From Xanthobacteraceae bacterium (GTDB taxonomy: Bacteria; Pseudomonadota; Alphaproteobacteria; Rhizobiales; Xanthobacteraceae): a stretch of 53,088 nt of DNA. The position numbers were made by a program, and so were the translations under genes. The number at the start of each line of letters is the position of its first letter. Positions within the stretch are counted from its first letter, which is position 1. The notes below the pieces were generated by a model. It searched no databases. It worked only from the letters and a program-made list of their open reading frames with translations, and was not told the DNA's origin. Below are positions 28,883-38,045 of this stretch, one piece after another. The DNA lies in NCBI GenBank assembly GCA_019746135.1, contig JAIESI010000256.1, forward strand, positions 1 to 53,088, read 5' to 3'.

Positions 28883-30142
28883 CTACTGGCAGAACTTGCA
28901 GGGCGGGAAGTCGCGGCTGTAGACCGGCTGCTTCAGGAACGCTTCCTTGCCGTAGGTCCAGAACTGGCTCACGTTCGGATAGGTCTTGATGACCGTGTTC
29001 CAGAGCTCGTCCTTGTCGTAGCCGAACAGCTTCTTCTTCTCGACCTGCTTGATGTAGATGTTCTGCACCGGGTTGCGCATGTCGTCGAAGCTCACCGGCC
29101 CGCGCGGCGTGTCGACCTTGAGCGCCGCCATCCTGGCGACGAACTGCTCCGGCCCGGGGAATGCGCCCTTGGTGCCCTTCAGCACCTCGTGGATCATCAT
29201 CGCGGTGCTGTAGTTGGTCTCCGAGAAGTAGGACGGCACCTTGCCGTACTTGGCGCGGTACTTCTTCACGAAGGCTTCGTTCTTCGGCGTCTGGAGCGCC
29301 GCGCTGTATTGCAGCGCCGAGACGTCGCCGATCACGCCGTCATCCATGAACGGCAGCGCGAACTCGTCGTAGCTCGTGCCGCCGCCGACGATCGGCTTCT
29401 TGAAACCCGACTGGCGAAGCTGCTTGGGGAATTGCAGCGCCATCGGCCCGACCATCAACGAGAGGACCGCATCGGCGTCCGCCCGGATGCCCGGGATGTA
29501 CGGCCCGAAGTCCTTCGCGCCGAGCGGCGGCCAGATCTTTTGGACGATCTGCCCGCCGCAGTCTTCGAACGCCTTCTGGAAACCGCCCACGACCTCGTAG
29601 CCGAACGCGTAGTCGGCAGCGATCGCGGCGATCTTCTTATGGCCCTGCTCGCAGGCCCACTGGCCCAGCGCATGATGCGGCTGCGAGCTGGTCCAGCCGG
29701 TGCGAATGAAATACGGAAACTTGGGGAGGTCGCGCTGCGTGAGATCGTCGGACGCGGGCACCGAGGCGATGTAGACGGTCTTGTCCGCGGTGCTGACGGG
29801 CGCGAGCGCATAGCCGGTCGAAGCCAGCACGCCGCCGACCAGCATGTGCACCTTGTCCTGCAGGATCAGCTTCTTCGCCTTGGTCACGCCGGTGTCGGGC
29901 CGTGCCACGTCGTCCTCGACGATCAGCTTCACCTTCGCGCCGGCGAAATCGCCGTTCGCCTCTTCGAGATACATGTTGAAGCCGTCCACCATGTCCTTGC
30001 CCACCTGGGCAAAGGGTCCGGTCATCGGCGCGATCAGGCCGATCCGCAACTCCTCGGCCGCACGGGACGGCGCGGCGGACGCGGCCGCCAGCGCGGCGCC
30101 CGACAGCAACGCAAACAGGATCGGTGATTTCCGAAAGGCCAT
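28883..30142 (-). CDS. ABC transporter substrate-binding protein, Liv (branched-chain/amide) type
   Basis: This 419-residue periplasmic type I binding protein has a signal peptide (about 1–28, ending APSRAAEE), then IGLIAPMTGPFAQVGKDMVD and the two-lobe LivK/Leu-binding fold. It would capture an amino acid, amide or aromatic acid for an ABC importer. No LivH/M/G/F genes are nearby, so it is an orphan. GGAGG precedes the start by 7 bases. The C-terminus carries a CKFC pair. It is divergent from the aromatic-ring dioxygenase operon, so it may bind that pathway's substrate. Confidence 0.92.
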   Translation of the reverse strand: MAFRKSPILFALLSGAALAAASAAPSRAAEELRIGLIAPMTGPFAQVGKDMVDGFNMYLEEANGDFAGAKVKLIVEDDVARPDTGVTKAKKLILQDKVHMLVGGVLASTGYALAPVSTADKTVYIASVPASDDLTQRDLPKFPYFIRTGWTSSQPHHALGQWACEQGHKKIAAIAADYAFGYEVVGGFQKAFEDCGGQIVQKIWPPLGAKDFGPYIPGIRADADAVLSLMVGPMALQFPKQLRQSGFKKPIVGGGTSYDEFALPFMDDGVIGDVSALQYSAALQTPKNEAFVKKYRAKYGKVPSYFSETNYSTAMMIHEVLKGTKGAFPGPEQFVARMAALKVDTPRGPVSFDDMRNPVQNIYIKQVEKKKLFGYDKDELWNTVIKTYPNVSQFWTYGKEAFLKQPVYSRDFPPCKFCQ

Positions 30143-30240
30143 GGACGTTCCTCCGTTGGAAAATCCGGCGGCCTTTCTGTCGAGACCGTGCGGATCGGGG
30201 ATGCACGTTGCAATCGACCTGTGCGTCAACGCTAACACCG

Positions 30241-30254
30241 GCCCCCATGGGGGC
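30241..30254. promoter_or_regulatory. 14-bp perfect palindrome in the divergent region before the dioxygenase operon
   Basis: GCCCCCATGGGGGC is a perfect palindrome about 100 bases upstream of the binding-protein start and 170 bases upstream of the dioxygenase operon. It may be an operator shared by the two divergent units. The rest of the 279-base gap (30143–30421) has no gene. Confidence 0.35.
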
Positions 30255-30421
30255 GGAAGCCCAACGGTTGAGCGGTGGCAGCGATGATCGGATCGGCCCA
30301 AAAGCCGGAAAAACGCCGGATGTGCACCCATGCTTTGCGGACATGGCGCGACGTTCCTCCGAACCCGACAGGTGTGGTATAAGGTGAGCAAATCACTCGC
30401 TAATCCCGCAGGAGTTCTGCG

Positions 30422-31432
30422 ATGAGCTTGGAAACGCTCGGCTATATCGGCCTCCGGACGGCGAACCTCGAGGACTGGACCGCCTATGCCAGCCGGTTCC
30501 TCGGCATGCAGCTCGTGGACAAGAGCCGCGGCACGGCGACGTTCCGGATGGACGACAAGAAGCAGCGCCTCGTGGTGCACGAGGACGCGGGCGATGCCCC
30601 GGGCTTCTTCGGCTGGGAGGTGGCGGACGCAGCGGCGCTCGACGCTTACGCGGCCAATCTCGAACGCCACAAGGTGCCGTTTGCGCGCGGCTCCCGCGCG
30701 CTCGCCGAAGAGCGCAAGGTGCGCGACCTGATCGTGCTGTCCGACCCCGCCGGCAACCGGCTCGAAATCTTCCACGGCGCCGAGACCACCACCGATCCGT
30801 TCAAGCCCGGCCGCGCCATCTCCGGCTTCCGCACCGGACCGCTCGGTATGGGCCACGCGGTGCTCCACTGCGAGAAGATCGGCGACATCCTGCCGTTCTA
30901 CCAGGACATCCTCGGCTTCAAGCTCAGCGACTATTTCACCAAGCCGTTCGCGGCCTACTTCTTCCACGTCAATCCGCGCCACCACAGCGTCGCGTTCATC
31001 GAGTCGGGCAAGACCGGCATTCATCATCTGATGGTCGAGACCTGCTATCTCGACGACGTCGGCCAGGGCTACGACCTCGCGCTGAAGAAGCCGGAGATGA
31101 TCGCGACCACCTTCGGCCGCCACTACAACGACCAGGTCCACTCGTTCTACTCGTGGTCGCCGTCCAAGTTCATGTTCGAGTACGGCTGGGGCGGCCGCTC
31201 GATCGACACCGAGAACTGGACGCCGGAGATCATCACCCAGGGCCCGAGCCTGTGGGGCCATGAGCGCTACTGGCTGAACGAAGAGCAGCGCAACGAGGCG
31301 CGCGAGCTTCGCATCTCCAACGCCGAGAAGGGCTACCGCCTGCCGCTCAACGTGATGGAGGGCAACTACAAGGTCGCCCGCGACGTGTGCCCGTGGTGGG
31401 ACGCGACCGCGCCCGCACGCAAGACCGGCTGA
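30422..31432 (+). CDS. Extradiol ring-cleavage dioxygenase (BphC/VOC type)
   Basis: This 336-residue vicinal-oxygen-chelate protein is built of two repeated beta-alpha-beta modules (about 5–120 and 140–270), like 2,3-dihydroxybiphenyl 1,2-dioxygenase. The iron ligands are visible: His145 (GMGHAVLH), His201 or His202 (GIHHLMVE) and Glu253 (FMFEYGWGG). It would open a catechol ring next to the hydroxyls. AGGAG lies 7 bases before the ATG. It is first in an operon with the Rieske oxygenase alpha, beta and reductase genes, so it probably acts on that enzyme's dihydroxylated product. The true substrate is unknown. Confidence 0.92.
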   Translation: MSLETLGYIGLRTANLEDWTAYASRFLGMQLVDKSRGTATFRMDDKKQRLVVHEDAGDAPGFFGWEVADAAALDAYAANLERHKVPFARGSRALAEERKVRDLIVLSDPAGNRLEIFHGAETTTDPFKPGRAISGFRTGPLGMGHAVLHCEKIGDILPFYQDILGFKLSDYFTKPFAAYFFHVNPRHHSVAFIESGKTGIHHLMVETCYLDDVGQGYDLALKKPEMIATTFGRHYNDQVHSFYSWSPSKFMFEYGWGGRSIDTENWTPEIITQGPSLWGHERYWLNEEQRNEARELRISNAEKGYRLPLNVMEGNYKVARDVCPWWDATAPARKTG

Positions 31433-31453
31433 TCTGAAAAACCGCGAGGACGG

Positions 31454-32716
31454 ATGAACGTCAACGTCACACCCGGCTTGATTCCGAACGCGCCGCAGCC
31501 GATGGAATGGCCGCAGGGCGCGCTGACCCGCATTCCCTACTGGATCTATCACTCCCCGGAGATCTATGCGCTGGAGCAGCAGCGCATCTATGAAGGCCCG
31601 GTGTGGAATTTCCTCTGCCTCGAAGCCGAGGTGGCGAAGCCCGGCGACTATCGCGTCACCTACGCGGGCAGCATGCCGGTGATCGTCGCGCGCGACTTCG
31701 ACGACGAGGTCTATGCCTTCGAGAACCGCTGCGCGCATCGCGGCGCGCTGATCGCGCTCGACAGCGGCGGGCATGCCCGCGACTTCACCTGCGTCTATCA
31801 CGCCTGGAACTACGACCTGAAGGGCAACCTCAAGGCGGTCGCGTTCGAGGACGGCGTCAACGGCAAGGGCGGCATGCCCAAAACCTTCTGCCGCTCCGAC
31901 CACGGCCCGAGGAAGCTCCGCATCGCGCTGTTCGCCGGCCTCGTGTTCGGCAGCCTTTCCGACGACGTGCCGCCGATCGAGGAATATCTCGGTGAGGACG
32001 TCGCAACCCGAATCCGGCGCGTGCTGCACAAGCCCGTGGTCGTCACCGGCCGCTACACGCAGATGCTGCCGAACAACTGGAAGCTCTATTTCGAGAACGT
32101 GAAGGACACCTATCACGCCTCGCTGCTCCACACCTTCTTCACGACTTTCGGCATCAACAGGCTGTCGCAGAAGGGCGGCATGGTGGTGAGCCCGGACGGC
32201 GGCAACCACGCGAGCTTCTCGTTCATCGATACCAAGAGCAGCGGCAACGACTACGCGGCGATGGGCATCCGCTCCGAGAACGAGAACTTCACGCTGAAAG
32301 ACCCGAGTCTGCTCGACAATGCCGACGAGTTCGGCGACGGCTGCCACATGCAGATCCTGACAGTGTTTCCGAATTTCGTGCTGCAGCAGATCCAGAACGC
32401 GCTCGCCGTGCGGCAGATCCTGCCCAAGGGGCAGCAGCAGACTGCGCTGAACTGGACGACCTTTGGCTTCGTGGACGACACGCCGGAGATGAAGACGCGG
32501 CGGCTGCGCCAGAACAACCTCGCCGGCCCCGCGGGCTATGTCTCGATGGAAGACGGTGCAGTCGGCGGCTTCGTGCAGCGCGGTGTCGCGGCCGCCGACG
32601 GCGAGCGCGCCGTGGTCGAGATGGGCGGCTCGAGCACCGCCAACGAAGGCACGCGCGCGACCGAAGCCTCGGTGCGGGGCTTCTGGAAGTGCTACCGCTC
32701 GCACATGGGCATTTAA
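31454..32716 (+). CDS. Aromatic ring-hydroxylating dioxygenase, alpha subunit
   Basis: This 420-residue catalytic subunit has a Rieske 2Fe-2S domain (about 45–165) with Cys93/His95 (RCAHRGA) and Cys113/His116 (CVYHAW). The mononuclear-iron domain carries Asp218, His221 and His226 in [13 protein letters not shown]. It resembles alpha subunits acting on aromatic carboxylates and polycyclic aromatics. The gene is followed by its beta subunit and a one-piece reductase, giving a two-component alpha/beta plus reductase oxygenase. GAGGA lies about 5 bases upstream of the ATG. Confidence 0.94.
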   Translation: MNVNVTPGLIPNAPQPMEWPQGALTRIPYWIYHSPEIYALEQQRIYEGPVWNFLCLEAEVAKPGDYRVTYAGSMPVIVARDFDDEVYAFENRCAHRGALIALDSGGHARDFTCVYHAWNYDLKGNLKAVAFEDGVNGKGGMPKTFCRSDHGPRKLRIALFAGLVFGSLSDDVPPIEEYLGEDVATRIRRVLHKPVVVTGRYTQMLPNNWKLYFENVKDTYHASLLHTFFTTFGINRLSQKGGMVVSPDGGNHASFSFIDTKSSGNDYAAMGIRSENENFTLKDPSLLDNADEFGDGCHMQILTVFPNFVLQQIQNALAVRQILPKGQQQTALNWTTFGFVDDTPEMKTRRLRQNNLAGPAGYVSMEDGAVGGFVQRGVAAADGERAVVEMGGSSTANEGTRATEASVRGFWKCYRSHMGI

Positions 32717-32739
32717 GGTCCAAGCAAGGTCCAACTCGA

Positions 32740-33210
32740 ATGGCCGGCATCACCCTCGAGCGCATCCTCGCGCTGCACGCAGCCTATATCCGCTGCATCG
32801 ACCGCGATGAGCTCGAGGCCTGGCCCGAGTTCTTTCTCGACCCATGCCTCTATGTCGTGACCAGCGCCGAGAACCACCGTTTAGGCTTTCCGGGCGGCAT
32901 GATCTACGCCGACACCCGGGGCATGCTGATCGACCGCGTCGCGTCGTTGCGCGGCGCCAATGTCTACGAGAAGCAGACCTACCGGCACATCCTCGGCCTG
33001 CCGAGCGTGCTGAAGAACGGCGGCGGCGAAGCCGAGACCGAGACCCCGTTCATGGTGGCCCGCATCATGCACGACGGCCAGACCGACATCTTCGCGACCG
33101 GCGTCTACCTCGACGTGGTTCGCGCCGCGGGCAACGACCTCAAATTCGCCAAACGCATCGTGGTGTGCGACTCCTCGCGCATTCACACGCTGCTCGCACT
33201 GCCGTTGTGA
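32740..33210 (+). CDS. Aromatic ring-hydroxylating dioxygenase, beta subunit
   Basis: This 156-residue protein has the SnoaL/NTF2-like fold of ring-hydroxylating beta subunits. Signature stretches are AAYIRCIDRDELEAWPEFF and RVASLRGANVYEKQTYRHIL, which fit the alpha-3 beta-3 assembly. It lies 23 bases after the alpha gene and 4 bases before the reductase gene. The ATG at 32740 was chosen because homology begins there; the ribosome-binding site is weak. Its role is structural and may tune substrate choice. Confidence 0.9.
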   Translation: MAGITLERILALHAAYIRCIDRDELEAWPEFFLDPCLYVVTSAENHRLGFPGGMIYADTRGMLIDRVASLRGANVYEKQTYRHILGLPSVLKNGGGEAETETPFMVARIMHDGQTDIFATGVYLDVVRAAGNDLKFAKRIVVCDSSRIHTLLALPL

Positions 33211-33214
33211 CACG

Positions 33215-34225
33215 ATGGCCTTCACGGTTACCGTCGCGAACTCCGAGTATCGCTTTCCCTGCGAGCCGAACGAGTCGGTGCTCGACGCGGCGCAGCGCGC
33301 CGGACTGGAAATTCCGTTCTCCTGCCGCAAGGGCGTGTGCGGCACCTGCAAGGGCCGCGTGGTGTCCGGCGAGACCCGTGCCTTCGCCGGCGATGCGCTG
33401 AACCCCTCCGAGCGCGCCGAGAACCAGGTGCTGTTCTGCAATGCGCGGCCGCGTTCGGACCTCGTGATCGCGCCGCGCGCGATCGCCAAGGCCGATCCGT
33501 TCGCGCGCAAGACCACCACCGCCCGCGTGTTCCGCCTGAAGCGACTCGCCGACGACGTGATGCTGGTGCACCTGCGCTTCCCCGCGGGCATCCGCGTCAA
33601 GTTCCAAGCCGGGCAGCACCTCAATCTCATTTTGGACAACGGCGAGCGCCGCGACTTTTCCATGGCCAACCCGCCGCGCGAAAGCGACGGGGCGCAGCTT
33701 CACATCCGCCATGTGCCGGGCGGCGCGTTCACCACCGCCGTGTTCGAGAAGCTCAAGCGCGGCGACATCCTGAACGTCGAAGTGCCGTTCGGCGATTTCA
33801 TGCTGCGCGACAGCGCAAAGCCGATCCTGTTCGTCGCGGGCTCCACCGGCTTCGCGCCGATCCAATCGATCATCGAGGACATGATGATCAAGGGCATCGC
33901 CCGCGACATGACGCTCTATTGGGGGGCGCGGCAGCGCTCCGGGCTCTATTCGGACCTGCCTGCAAGATGGGCGAAGGACAATCCGCGCTTCCGTTACGTG
34001 CCGGTTCTGTCCGACGTGCCCGAGCCCGGCCTCCGGCACAATCTGGTGCACAAGGCCGTGCTCGAGGACCATCCCTCGCTTGCGAATTTCCAGGCCTATG
34101 TCTGCGGCGTGCCGGTGATGACGCAGGCGGCCAAAGCCGAGTTCACCGCCGCCGGTCTGCCTGAGGGCGAGTTCTTCGCCGACGCGTTCGTAACCCGCGC
34201 CGAGGTCGCAGCCGCGGGGCCTTAA
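33215..34225 (+). CDS. NADH:ferredoxin reductase component (2Fe-2S/FAD)
   Basis: This 336-residue flavoprotein passes electrons from NAD(P)H to the Rieske oxygenase. It has a plant-type 2Fe-2S domain (about 1–85; Cys37, Cys42, Cys45 and Cys75), an FAD domain with RRDFSMANPP (from 145) and an NAD domain with ILFVAGSTGFAPIQS. The order ferredoxin–FAD–NAD matches reductases such as BenC. No separate ferredoxin gene is needed or found. It starts four bases after the beta subunit and ends the operon. Confidence 0.93.
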   Translation: MAFTVTVANSEYRFPCEPNESVLDAAQRAGLEIPFSCRKGVCGTCKGRVVSGETRAFAGDALNPSERAENQVLFCNARPRSDLVIAPRAIAKADPFARKTTTARVFRLKRLADDVMLVHLRFPAGIRVKFQAGQHLNLILDNGERRDFSMANPPRESDGAQLHIRHVPGGAFTTAVFEKLKRGDILNVEVPFGDFMLRDSAKPILFVAGSTGFAPIQSIIEDMMIKGIARDMTLYWGARQRSGLYSDLPARWAKDNPRFRYVPVLSDVPEPGLRHNLVHKAVLEDHPSLANFQAYVCGVPVMTQAAKAEFTAAGLPEGEFFADAFVTRAEVAAAGP

Positions 34226-34316
34226 AATCCCTAAAATTCAAGGCAATTTCGTTCTTCTTTGATTCACGGGCGGGAAACCTCTCTCAACTAGGATGGCTCG
34301 CGAAAGGCCTTCCGCC

Positions 34317-35075
34317 ATGCATCAGCCGCTGCCCATCGCAGCCCTCGACGTCCGCGGGCTCTGCAAGCGCTTCGACCGGCCGGCCGTCGATGGGCTCGAC
34401 CTCACCATCCGCAAGGGCGAGTTCTACGGCCTGCTCGGGCCGAACGGGGCCGGCAAGACCACGACGCTGCGCATGGTCGCAGGCCTGCTCAAGCCCGACG
34501 CCGGCTCGATCTCGGTGTTCGGCGTCGACGCGCTCGCCGATCCGGTCGAGGCCAAGCGGATCACCGCCTGGGTGTCGGACGAGCCGATGATCTACGACAA
34601 GCTCACGCCCTACGAGTACCTCGAATTCGTCGCAGGTCTCTGGAGCATCGACGCCGGCGAGGCCGAGCAGCGCGCGAACGAGCTGCTCGACTGGCTGGGG
34701 CTGCGCCCGCACGCGCACGAGCGCTGCGAGGGCTTTTCCAAGGGCATGCGGCAGAAGGTGGCGCTCGCCGGCGCCCTGGTTCACGACCCGATGCTGATCA
34801 TCCTCGACGAACCGCTGACCGGACTCGACGCGGGCTCGGCGCGGCAGGTCAAGAACGTGCTGCGCGAACGGGTTGCGGCCGGCGGCACCGTGATCATGAC
34901 CACGCACATCCTCGAAGTCGCCGAGCGCATGGCCGACCGGATCGGCGTGATCGCCGGCGGCCGGCTGATCGCGCAGGGCACGCTCGATGAGCTGCGCATC
35001 AAGGCCGGCAAGGGCGACTCGAGCCTGGAAGACACGTTCCTCACGCTGGTCGCCGAACAGGCGCAGGCTGCGTGA
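34317..35075 (+). CDS. ABC transporter ATP-binding protein
   Basis: This 252-residue ATPase has Walker A (GPNGAGKTT), a signature region reading GFSKGMRQKVALAGALV, Walker B (MLIILDEPLTGLD) and the switch His (MTTHI). The type is that of efflux-style ABC-2 systems (CcmA/NatA-like). The start at 34317 was chosen for GAAAGG upstream; an in-frame ATG at 34293 would add 8 residues. Its stop overlaps the permease start (GTGA), so the two make one transporter. The substrate is unknown. Confidence 0.92.
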   Translation: MHQPLPIAALDVRGLCKRFDRPAVDGLDLTIRKGEFYGLLGPNGAGKTTTLRMVAGLLKPDAGSISVFGVDALADPVEAKRITAWVSDEPMIYDKLTPYEYLEFVAGLWSIDAGEAEQRANELLDWLGLRPHAHERCEGFSKGMRQKVALAGALVHDPMLIILDEPLTGLDAGSARQVKNVLRERVAAGGTVIMTTHILEVAERMADRIGVIAGGRLIAQGTLDELRIKAGKGDSSLEDTFLTLVAEQAQAA

Positions 35076-36607
35076 GCGCCGTCGCCACCCTTCCCTTCCT
35101 CGCACACCATGAGTTCCGCCTCGCCTGGCGGGACTGGTGGTCGATGCTGACCGCGGGCAAGCGCCATCGCGCCCGCGTGGTCGTCGTTGCCTTCATCGCT
35201 TTTGCGGTGGTGATGCACTTCATCGCGCTGTCGGTGGTCGGCAATTTCGCCACGATCGATCCGAATGCCGACCGGGCCGTGTTCGTCGTCATCACCGGCT
35301 GCGCGCTGCTCGCCTGGTCGCTGATGATGTCGCAGGCCATGGAGCAGGTGACGCGCGCGTTCTACGCCCGCTCCGACCTCGACCTGATCCTGTCCTCGCC
35401 GATGGCCTCCCGCCGGGTGTTTGCGGTGCGGATCGGTGCCATGGCGGTGTCGACGGTGATGATGGCGGTGCTGCTCGCGGCCCCCTTCATCAATGTGCTG
35501 ATCTGGCGCGGCGGCTCGCGGTGGCTCGCCGCCTATGGCGTGGTCGTGGCGGTCGGCGCGGCAGCAGCGGCAATGTCCGTGGCGCTGACGGTCGCGCTGT
35601 TCCGCACCATCGGCCCGAAGCGGACGCGGCTTGCCGCGCAGATCGTCGCGGCGATCGTCGGCGCGACCTTCGTCATCGGGCTCCAGGTCGCAGCCATACT
35701 CTCGTACGGCACCCTCTCCTATTTCACCTTCCTGAAGTCCGAGACGCTGATTGCCTACGTGCCCGCGGTGGAGAGCCTCGTGTGGTGGCCGGCCCGCGCC
35801 ATTCTCGGCGACCTCACCGCGCTCGCGGCAGTGCTGCTGATCGGAATGCTGCTGCTCGGCGCGGCCATCGCCGTGTTCTCGCCCCGCTTCGGCGAGCATG
35901 CCGTGGCCGCCGCGGGCATTTCCGGTGCCGGTGCGATGCAGAAGCCGCGCCAAGGCTTCCGCCGCCTGTCGCCCAGGGGCACGCTGCGGCGCAAGGAATG
36001 GACGCTGCTCGCGCGCGATCCGTGGCTCGCCTCGCAGACGCTGATGCAGCTTCTCTACCTGCTGCCGCCCGGGCTGATGCTGTGGCGGGCGTTCGGCGCC
36101 AGCAGCAGCGACCTCGTGCTGCTGGTTCCGGTGCTGGTGATGGCGGCGGGCCAGCTCGCCGGCGGCCTCGCCTGGCTGGCGATCTCCGGCGAGGACGCGC
36201 CCGACCTCGTCGCCACCGCGCCGATCCCGGCAGGCTTCGTGATCCGCGCCAAGACCGAGGCGGTGATCGGCAGCGTCGGGCTGGTGTTCGCGCCGTTCAT
36301 CGCGGCGATGGCACTCGCCTCGCCGCACGACGCGCTGATGGCCGCTTCGGGCATCGTCGTCGCAGCGGTGTCGGCCACGCTGATCCAGCTCTGGTTCCGC
36401 ACCCAGGCCCGCCGCAAGCACTTCCGCCGCCGCCAGACGTCGTCGCGCGTCGCAACCTTTGCCGAGGCGTTCTCGTCGATCACCTGGGCCGCAACCGCGG
36501 GCCTGGCCGCGGCCGGCCACTGGCAGGCCGCGTTCACCGCGATCACCGCGATCGGCATTCTGTTTGCCGCACGCGCGGTGAGCCCCAAGGTCCCTTACGG
36601 CGTTTGA
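35072..36607 (+). CDS. ABC transporter permease (large, ABC-2-like)
   Basis: This 511-residue membrane protein has about twelve hydrophobic segments in two halves separated by a basic cytoplasmic loop (about 285–310, KPRQGFRRLSPRGTLRRKEW). It begins with a GTG codon overlapping the ATPase stop. Such two-gene ABC-2-like exporters often move lipids or antimicrobial compounds, but no substrate hint is present. It is unlike the short 250–280-residue ABC-2 permeases and carries the full set of helices in one chain. Confidence 0.85.
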   Translation: MSAVATLPFLAHHEFRLAWRDWWSMLTAGKRHRARVVVVAFIAFAVVMHFIALSVVGNFATIDPNADRAVFVVITGCALLAWSLMMSQAMEQVTRAFYARSDLDLILSSPMASRRVFAVRIGAMAVSTVMMAVLLAAPFINVLIWRGGSRWLAAYGVVVAVGAAAAAMSVALTVALFRTIGPKRTRLAAQIVAAIVGATFVIGLQVAAILSYGTLSYFTFLKSETLIAYVPAVESLVWWPARAILGDLTALAAVLLIGMLLLGAAIAVFSPRFGEHAVAAAGISGAGAMQKPRQGFRRLSPRGTLRRKEWTLLARDPWLASQTLMQLLYLLPPGLMLWRAFGASSSDLVLLVPVLVMAAGQLAGGLAWLAISGEDAPDLVATAPIPAGFVIRAKTEAVIGSVGLVFAPFIAAMALASPHDALMAASGIVVAAVSATLIQLWFRTQARRKHFRRRQTSSRVATFAEAFSSITWAATAGLAAAGHWQAAFTAITAIGILFAARAVSPKVPYGV

Positions 36608-36659
36608 CTTGAGGCTGCGACAGTGGCCAGTACGCCCCGCAGCAAGGGGAGCCAACGCC

Positions 36660-37745
36660 ATGTCCAACCGCACCCATCTCGTGGTCATGCCGGGCGACGG
36701 CATCGGGCCGGAGATCACGGCCGCGACGCTGCACGTCGCGCGCGAGGTGGACCGCCTGCTCGCGCTCGGCCTCACCTTCGAGGAGGTGCCGATCGGCTTC
36801 GAGGCGCTGAACAAGCACGGCACCACGCTGCCCGACGCCTCGTTCGAGGCCGGCAAACGCGCCGACGGCGTGATCCTCGGGCCGGTGTCGCACAACGACT
36901 ACCCGCCGGTCGCCAAGGGCGGGCTCAACCCGTCCGGCGAGCTGCGCAAGCGCCTCGATCTCTACGCCAACATCCGCCCGGCGAAGTCCCGCCCCGGCCT
37001 GCCGCCGCGCTGCGGCAAGCCGGTCGACCTGGTCGTGGTGCGCGAGAACACCGAGGGCTTCTACGCCGACCGCAACATGTTCGCGGGCGGCGGCGAATTC
37101 ATGCCGACGCCGGACGTGGCGCTGGCGGTGCGAAAGATCACGCGCAAGGGCTCGACGCGAATCGCCGAGGCCGCGTTCAAGCTGGCGATGACCCGGCCGC
37201 GCCGCAAGGTGACGGTGGTGCACAAGGCCAACGTGCTGCGGATGTCGGACGGGCTGTTCCTGGAGTGCACCCGCGCGGTCGCGGCGAAATATCCGCAGGT
37301 CGAGTGCGAGGAGCAGATCATGGACGCGATGGCGGCGCTCCTGGTGCGCGACGCGACGCGGTTCGACGTGATCGTCGCGACCAACGCGTTCGGCGATATT
37401 CTGTCCGACGAAGCCTCGGAGATTTCCGGGAGCCTCGGCCTTGCGGCCTCGGTCAATGCCGGGGACGAGCACGCGCTGGCGCAGGCCCAGCACGGTTCCG
37501 CGCCCGACATCGCCGGGCAGGATCGTGCCAACCCGGCGTCGCTGATCGGCTCGGTGGCGATGCTGCTCGCCTGGCTCGGCGAGCGGCGGGGCGATCCCCA
37601 CCTGGCGAAGGCCGCCGACCTGATCGAGCGGGCGCTGGACGCCGCCGTGGCAAAGCCCGAGTGGCGCACGCCCGATCTCGGCGGGCCGCTCGGCACCAAG
37701 GCGTTCGGCGAACGGGTCGCGGCGATCCTGGGTGGCCTCAAGTAG
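36660..37745 (+). CDS. Isocitrate/isopropylmalate dehydrogenase-family protein
   Basis: This 361-residue beta-decarboxylating dehydrogenase has the N-terminal VMPGDGIGPEITAATL, substrate-loop arginines, RENTEGFYADRN, HKANVLRMSDGLF and the metal-binding Asps in ATNAFGDILSDEAS. The family includes isopropylmalate, isocitrate, homoisocitrate and tartrate dehydrogenases; all oxidise a 2-hydroxyacid and decarboxylate it. Absence of leuC/leuD and of a TCA context points away from LeuB. AAGGGGAG lies upstream of the ATG. It follows the ABC exporter genes by 52 bases. Confidence 0.85.
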   Translation: MSNRTHLVVMPGDGIGPEITAATLHVAREVDRLLALGLTFEEVPIGFEALNKHGTTLPDASFEAGKRADGVILGPVSHNDYPPVAKGGLNPSGELRKRLDLYANIRPAKSRPGLPPRCGKPVDLVVVRENTEGFYADRNMFAGGGEFMPTPDVALAVRKITRKGSTRIAEAAFKLAMTRPRRKVTVVHKANVLRMSDGLFLECTRAVAAKYPQVECEEQIMDAMAALLVRDATRFDVIVATNAFGDILSDEASEISGSLGLAASVNAGDEHALAQAQHGSAPDIAGQDRANPASLIGSVAMLLAWLGERRGDPHLAKAADLIERALDAAVAKPEWRTPDLGGPLGTKAFGERVAAILGGLK

Positions 37746-37815
37746 CCGCCAGCGCTTGCGGGAACGCGGCGCGGCTTCGCACGTTGGCTGAGCGGGGGCC
37801 GAAAGGGGGCCTTTG

Positions 37816-38022
37816 ATGGCCCAGCTGGTGTTCCATTGCCCCTACACCAACCAGCCGATCCCGTCCGGGATCGAGGCCGGCGCGGACTGTCTCAGGAAGG
37901 CGCTCGACTATCCGATCAGCCTGCGCTGCCCGCATTGCGGGCTGCTGCATCACGGGACCATCGCCGACGGCTACCTGACCGACGAAGGCGAACCGCTGGC
38001 GCCGCCGCGGGCCAACAACTGA
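37816..38022 (+). CDS. Small zinc-ribbon-like hypothetical protein
   Basis: This 68-residue protein has cysteines arranged as HCPY…DC…RCPHCGLLHHG, which could bind one metal ion. AAAGGGGG precedes the ATG. Its stop codon lies inside the stem of the following terminator. No family is assigned. Small proteins of this type are frequent in Bradyrhizobium-like genomes. It may be co-transcribed with the dehydrogenase gene 70 bases upstream. Confidence 0.6.
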   Translation: MAQLVFHCPYTNQPIPSGIEAGADCLRKALDYPISLRCPHCGLLHHGTIADGYLTDEGEPLAPPRANN

Positions 38023-38045
38023 TCATCAAGAGCTGATCATTTTTT
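38020..38045. terminator. Small terminator overlapping two convergent stop codons
   Basis: Two copies of TGATCA (38020–38025 and 38034–38039) can pair across an 8-base loop, followed by six T on the plus strand. The first copy contains the stop of the zinc-ribbon gene and the second contains the stop of the convergent Bug-family gene. The stem is short and AT-rich, so it may be weak. Confidence 0.45.

Noticed and set aside
36660-37745. leuB (3-isopropylmalate dehydrogenase) as a name
   Set aside because: No leucine-biosynthesis neighbours, and the family cannot be resolved to one substrate from motifs alone.
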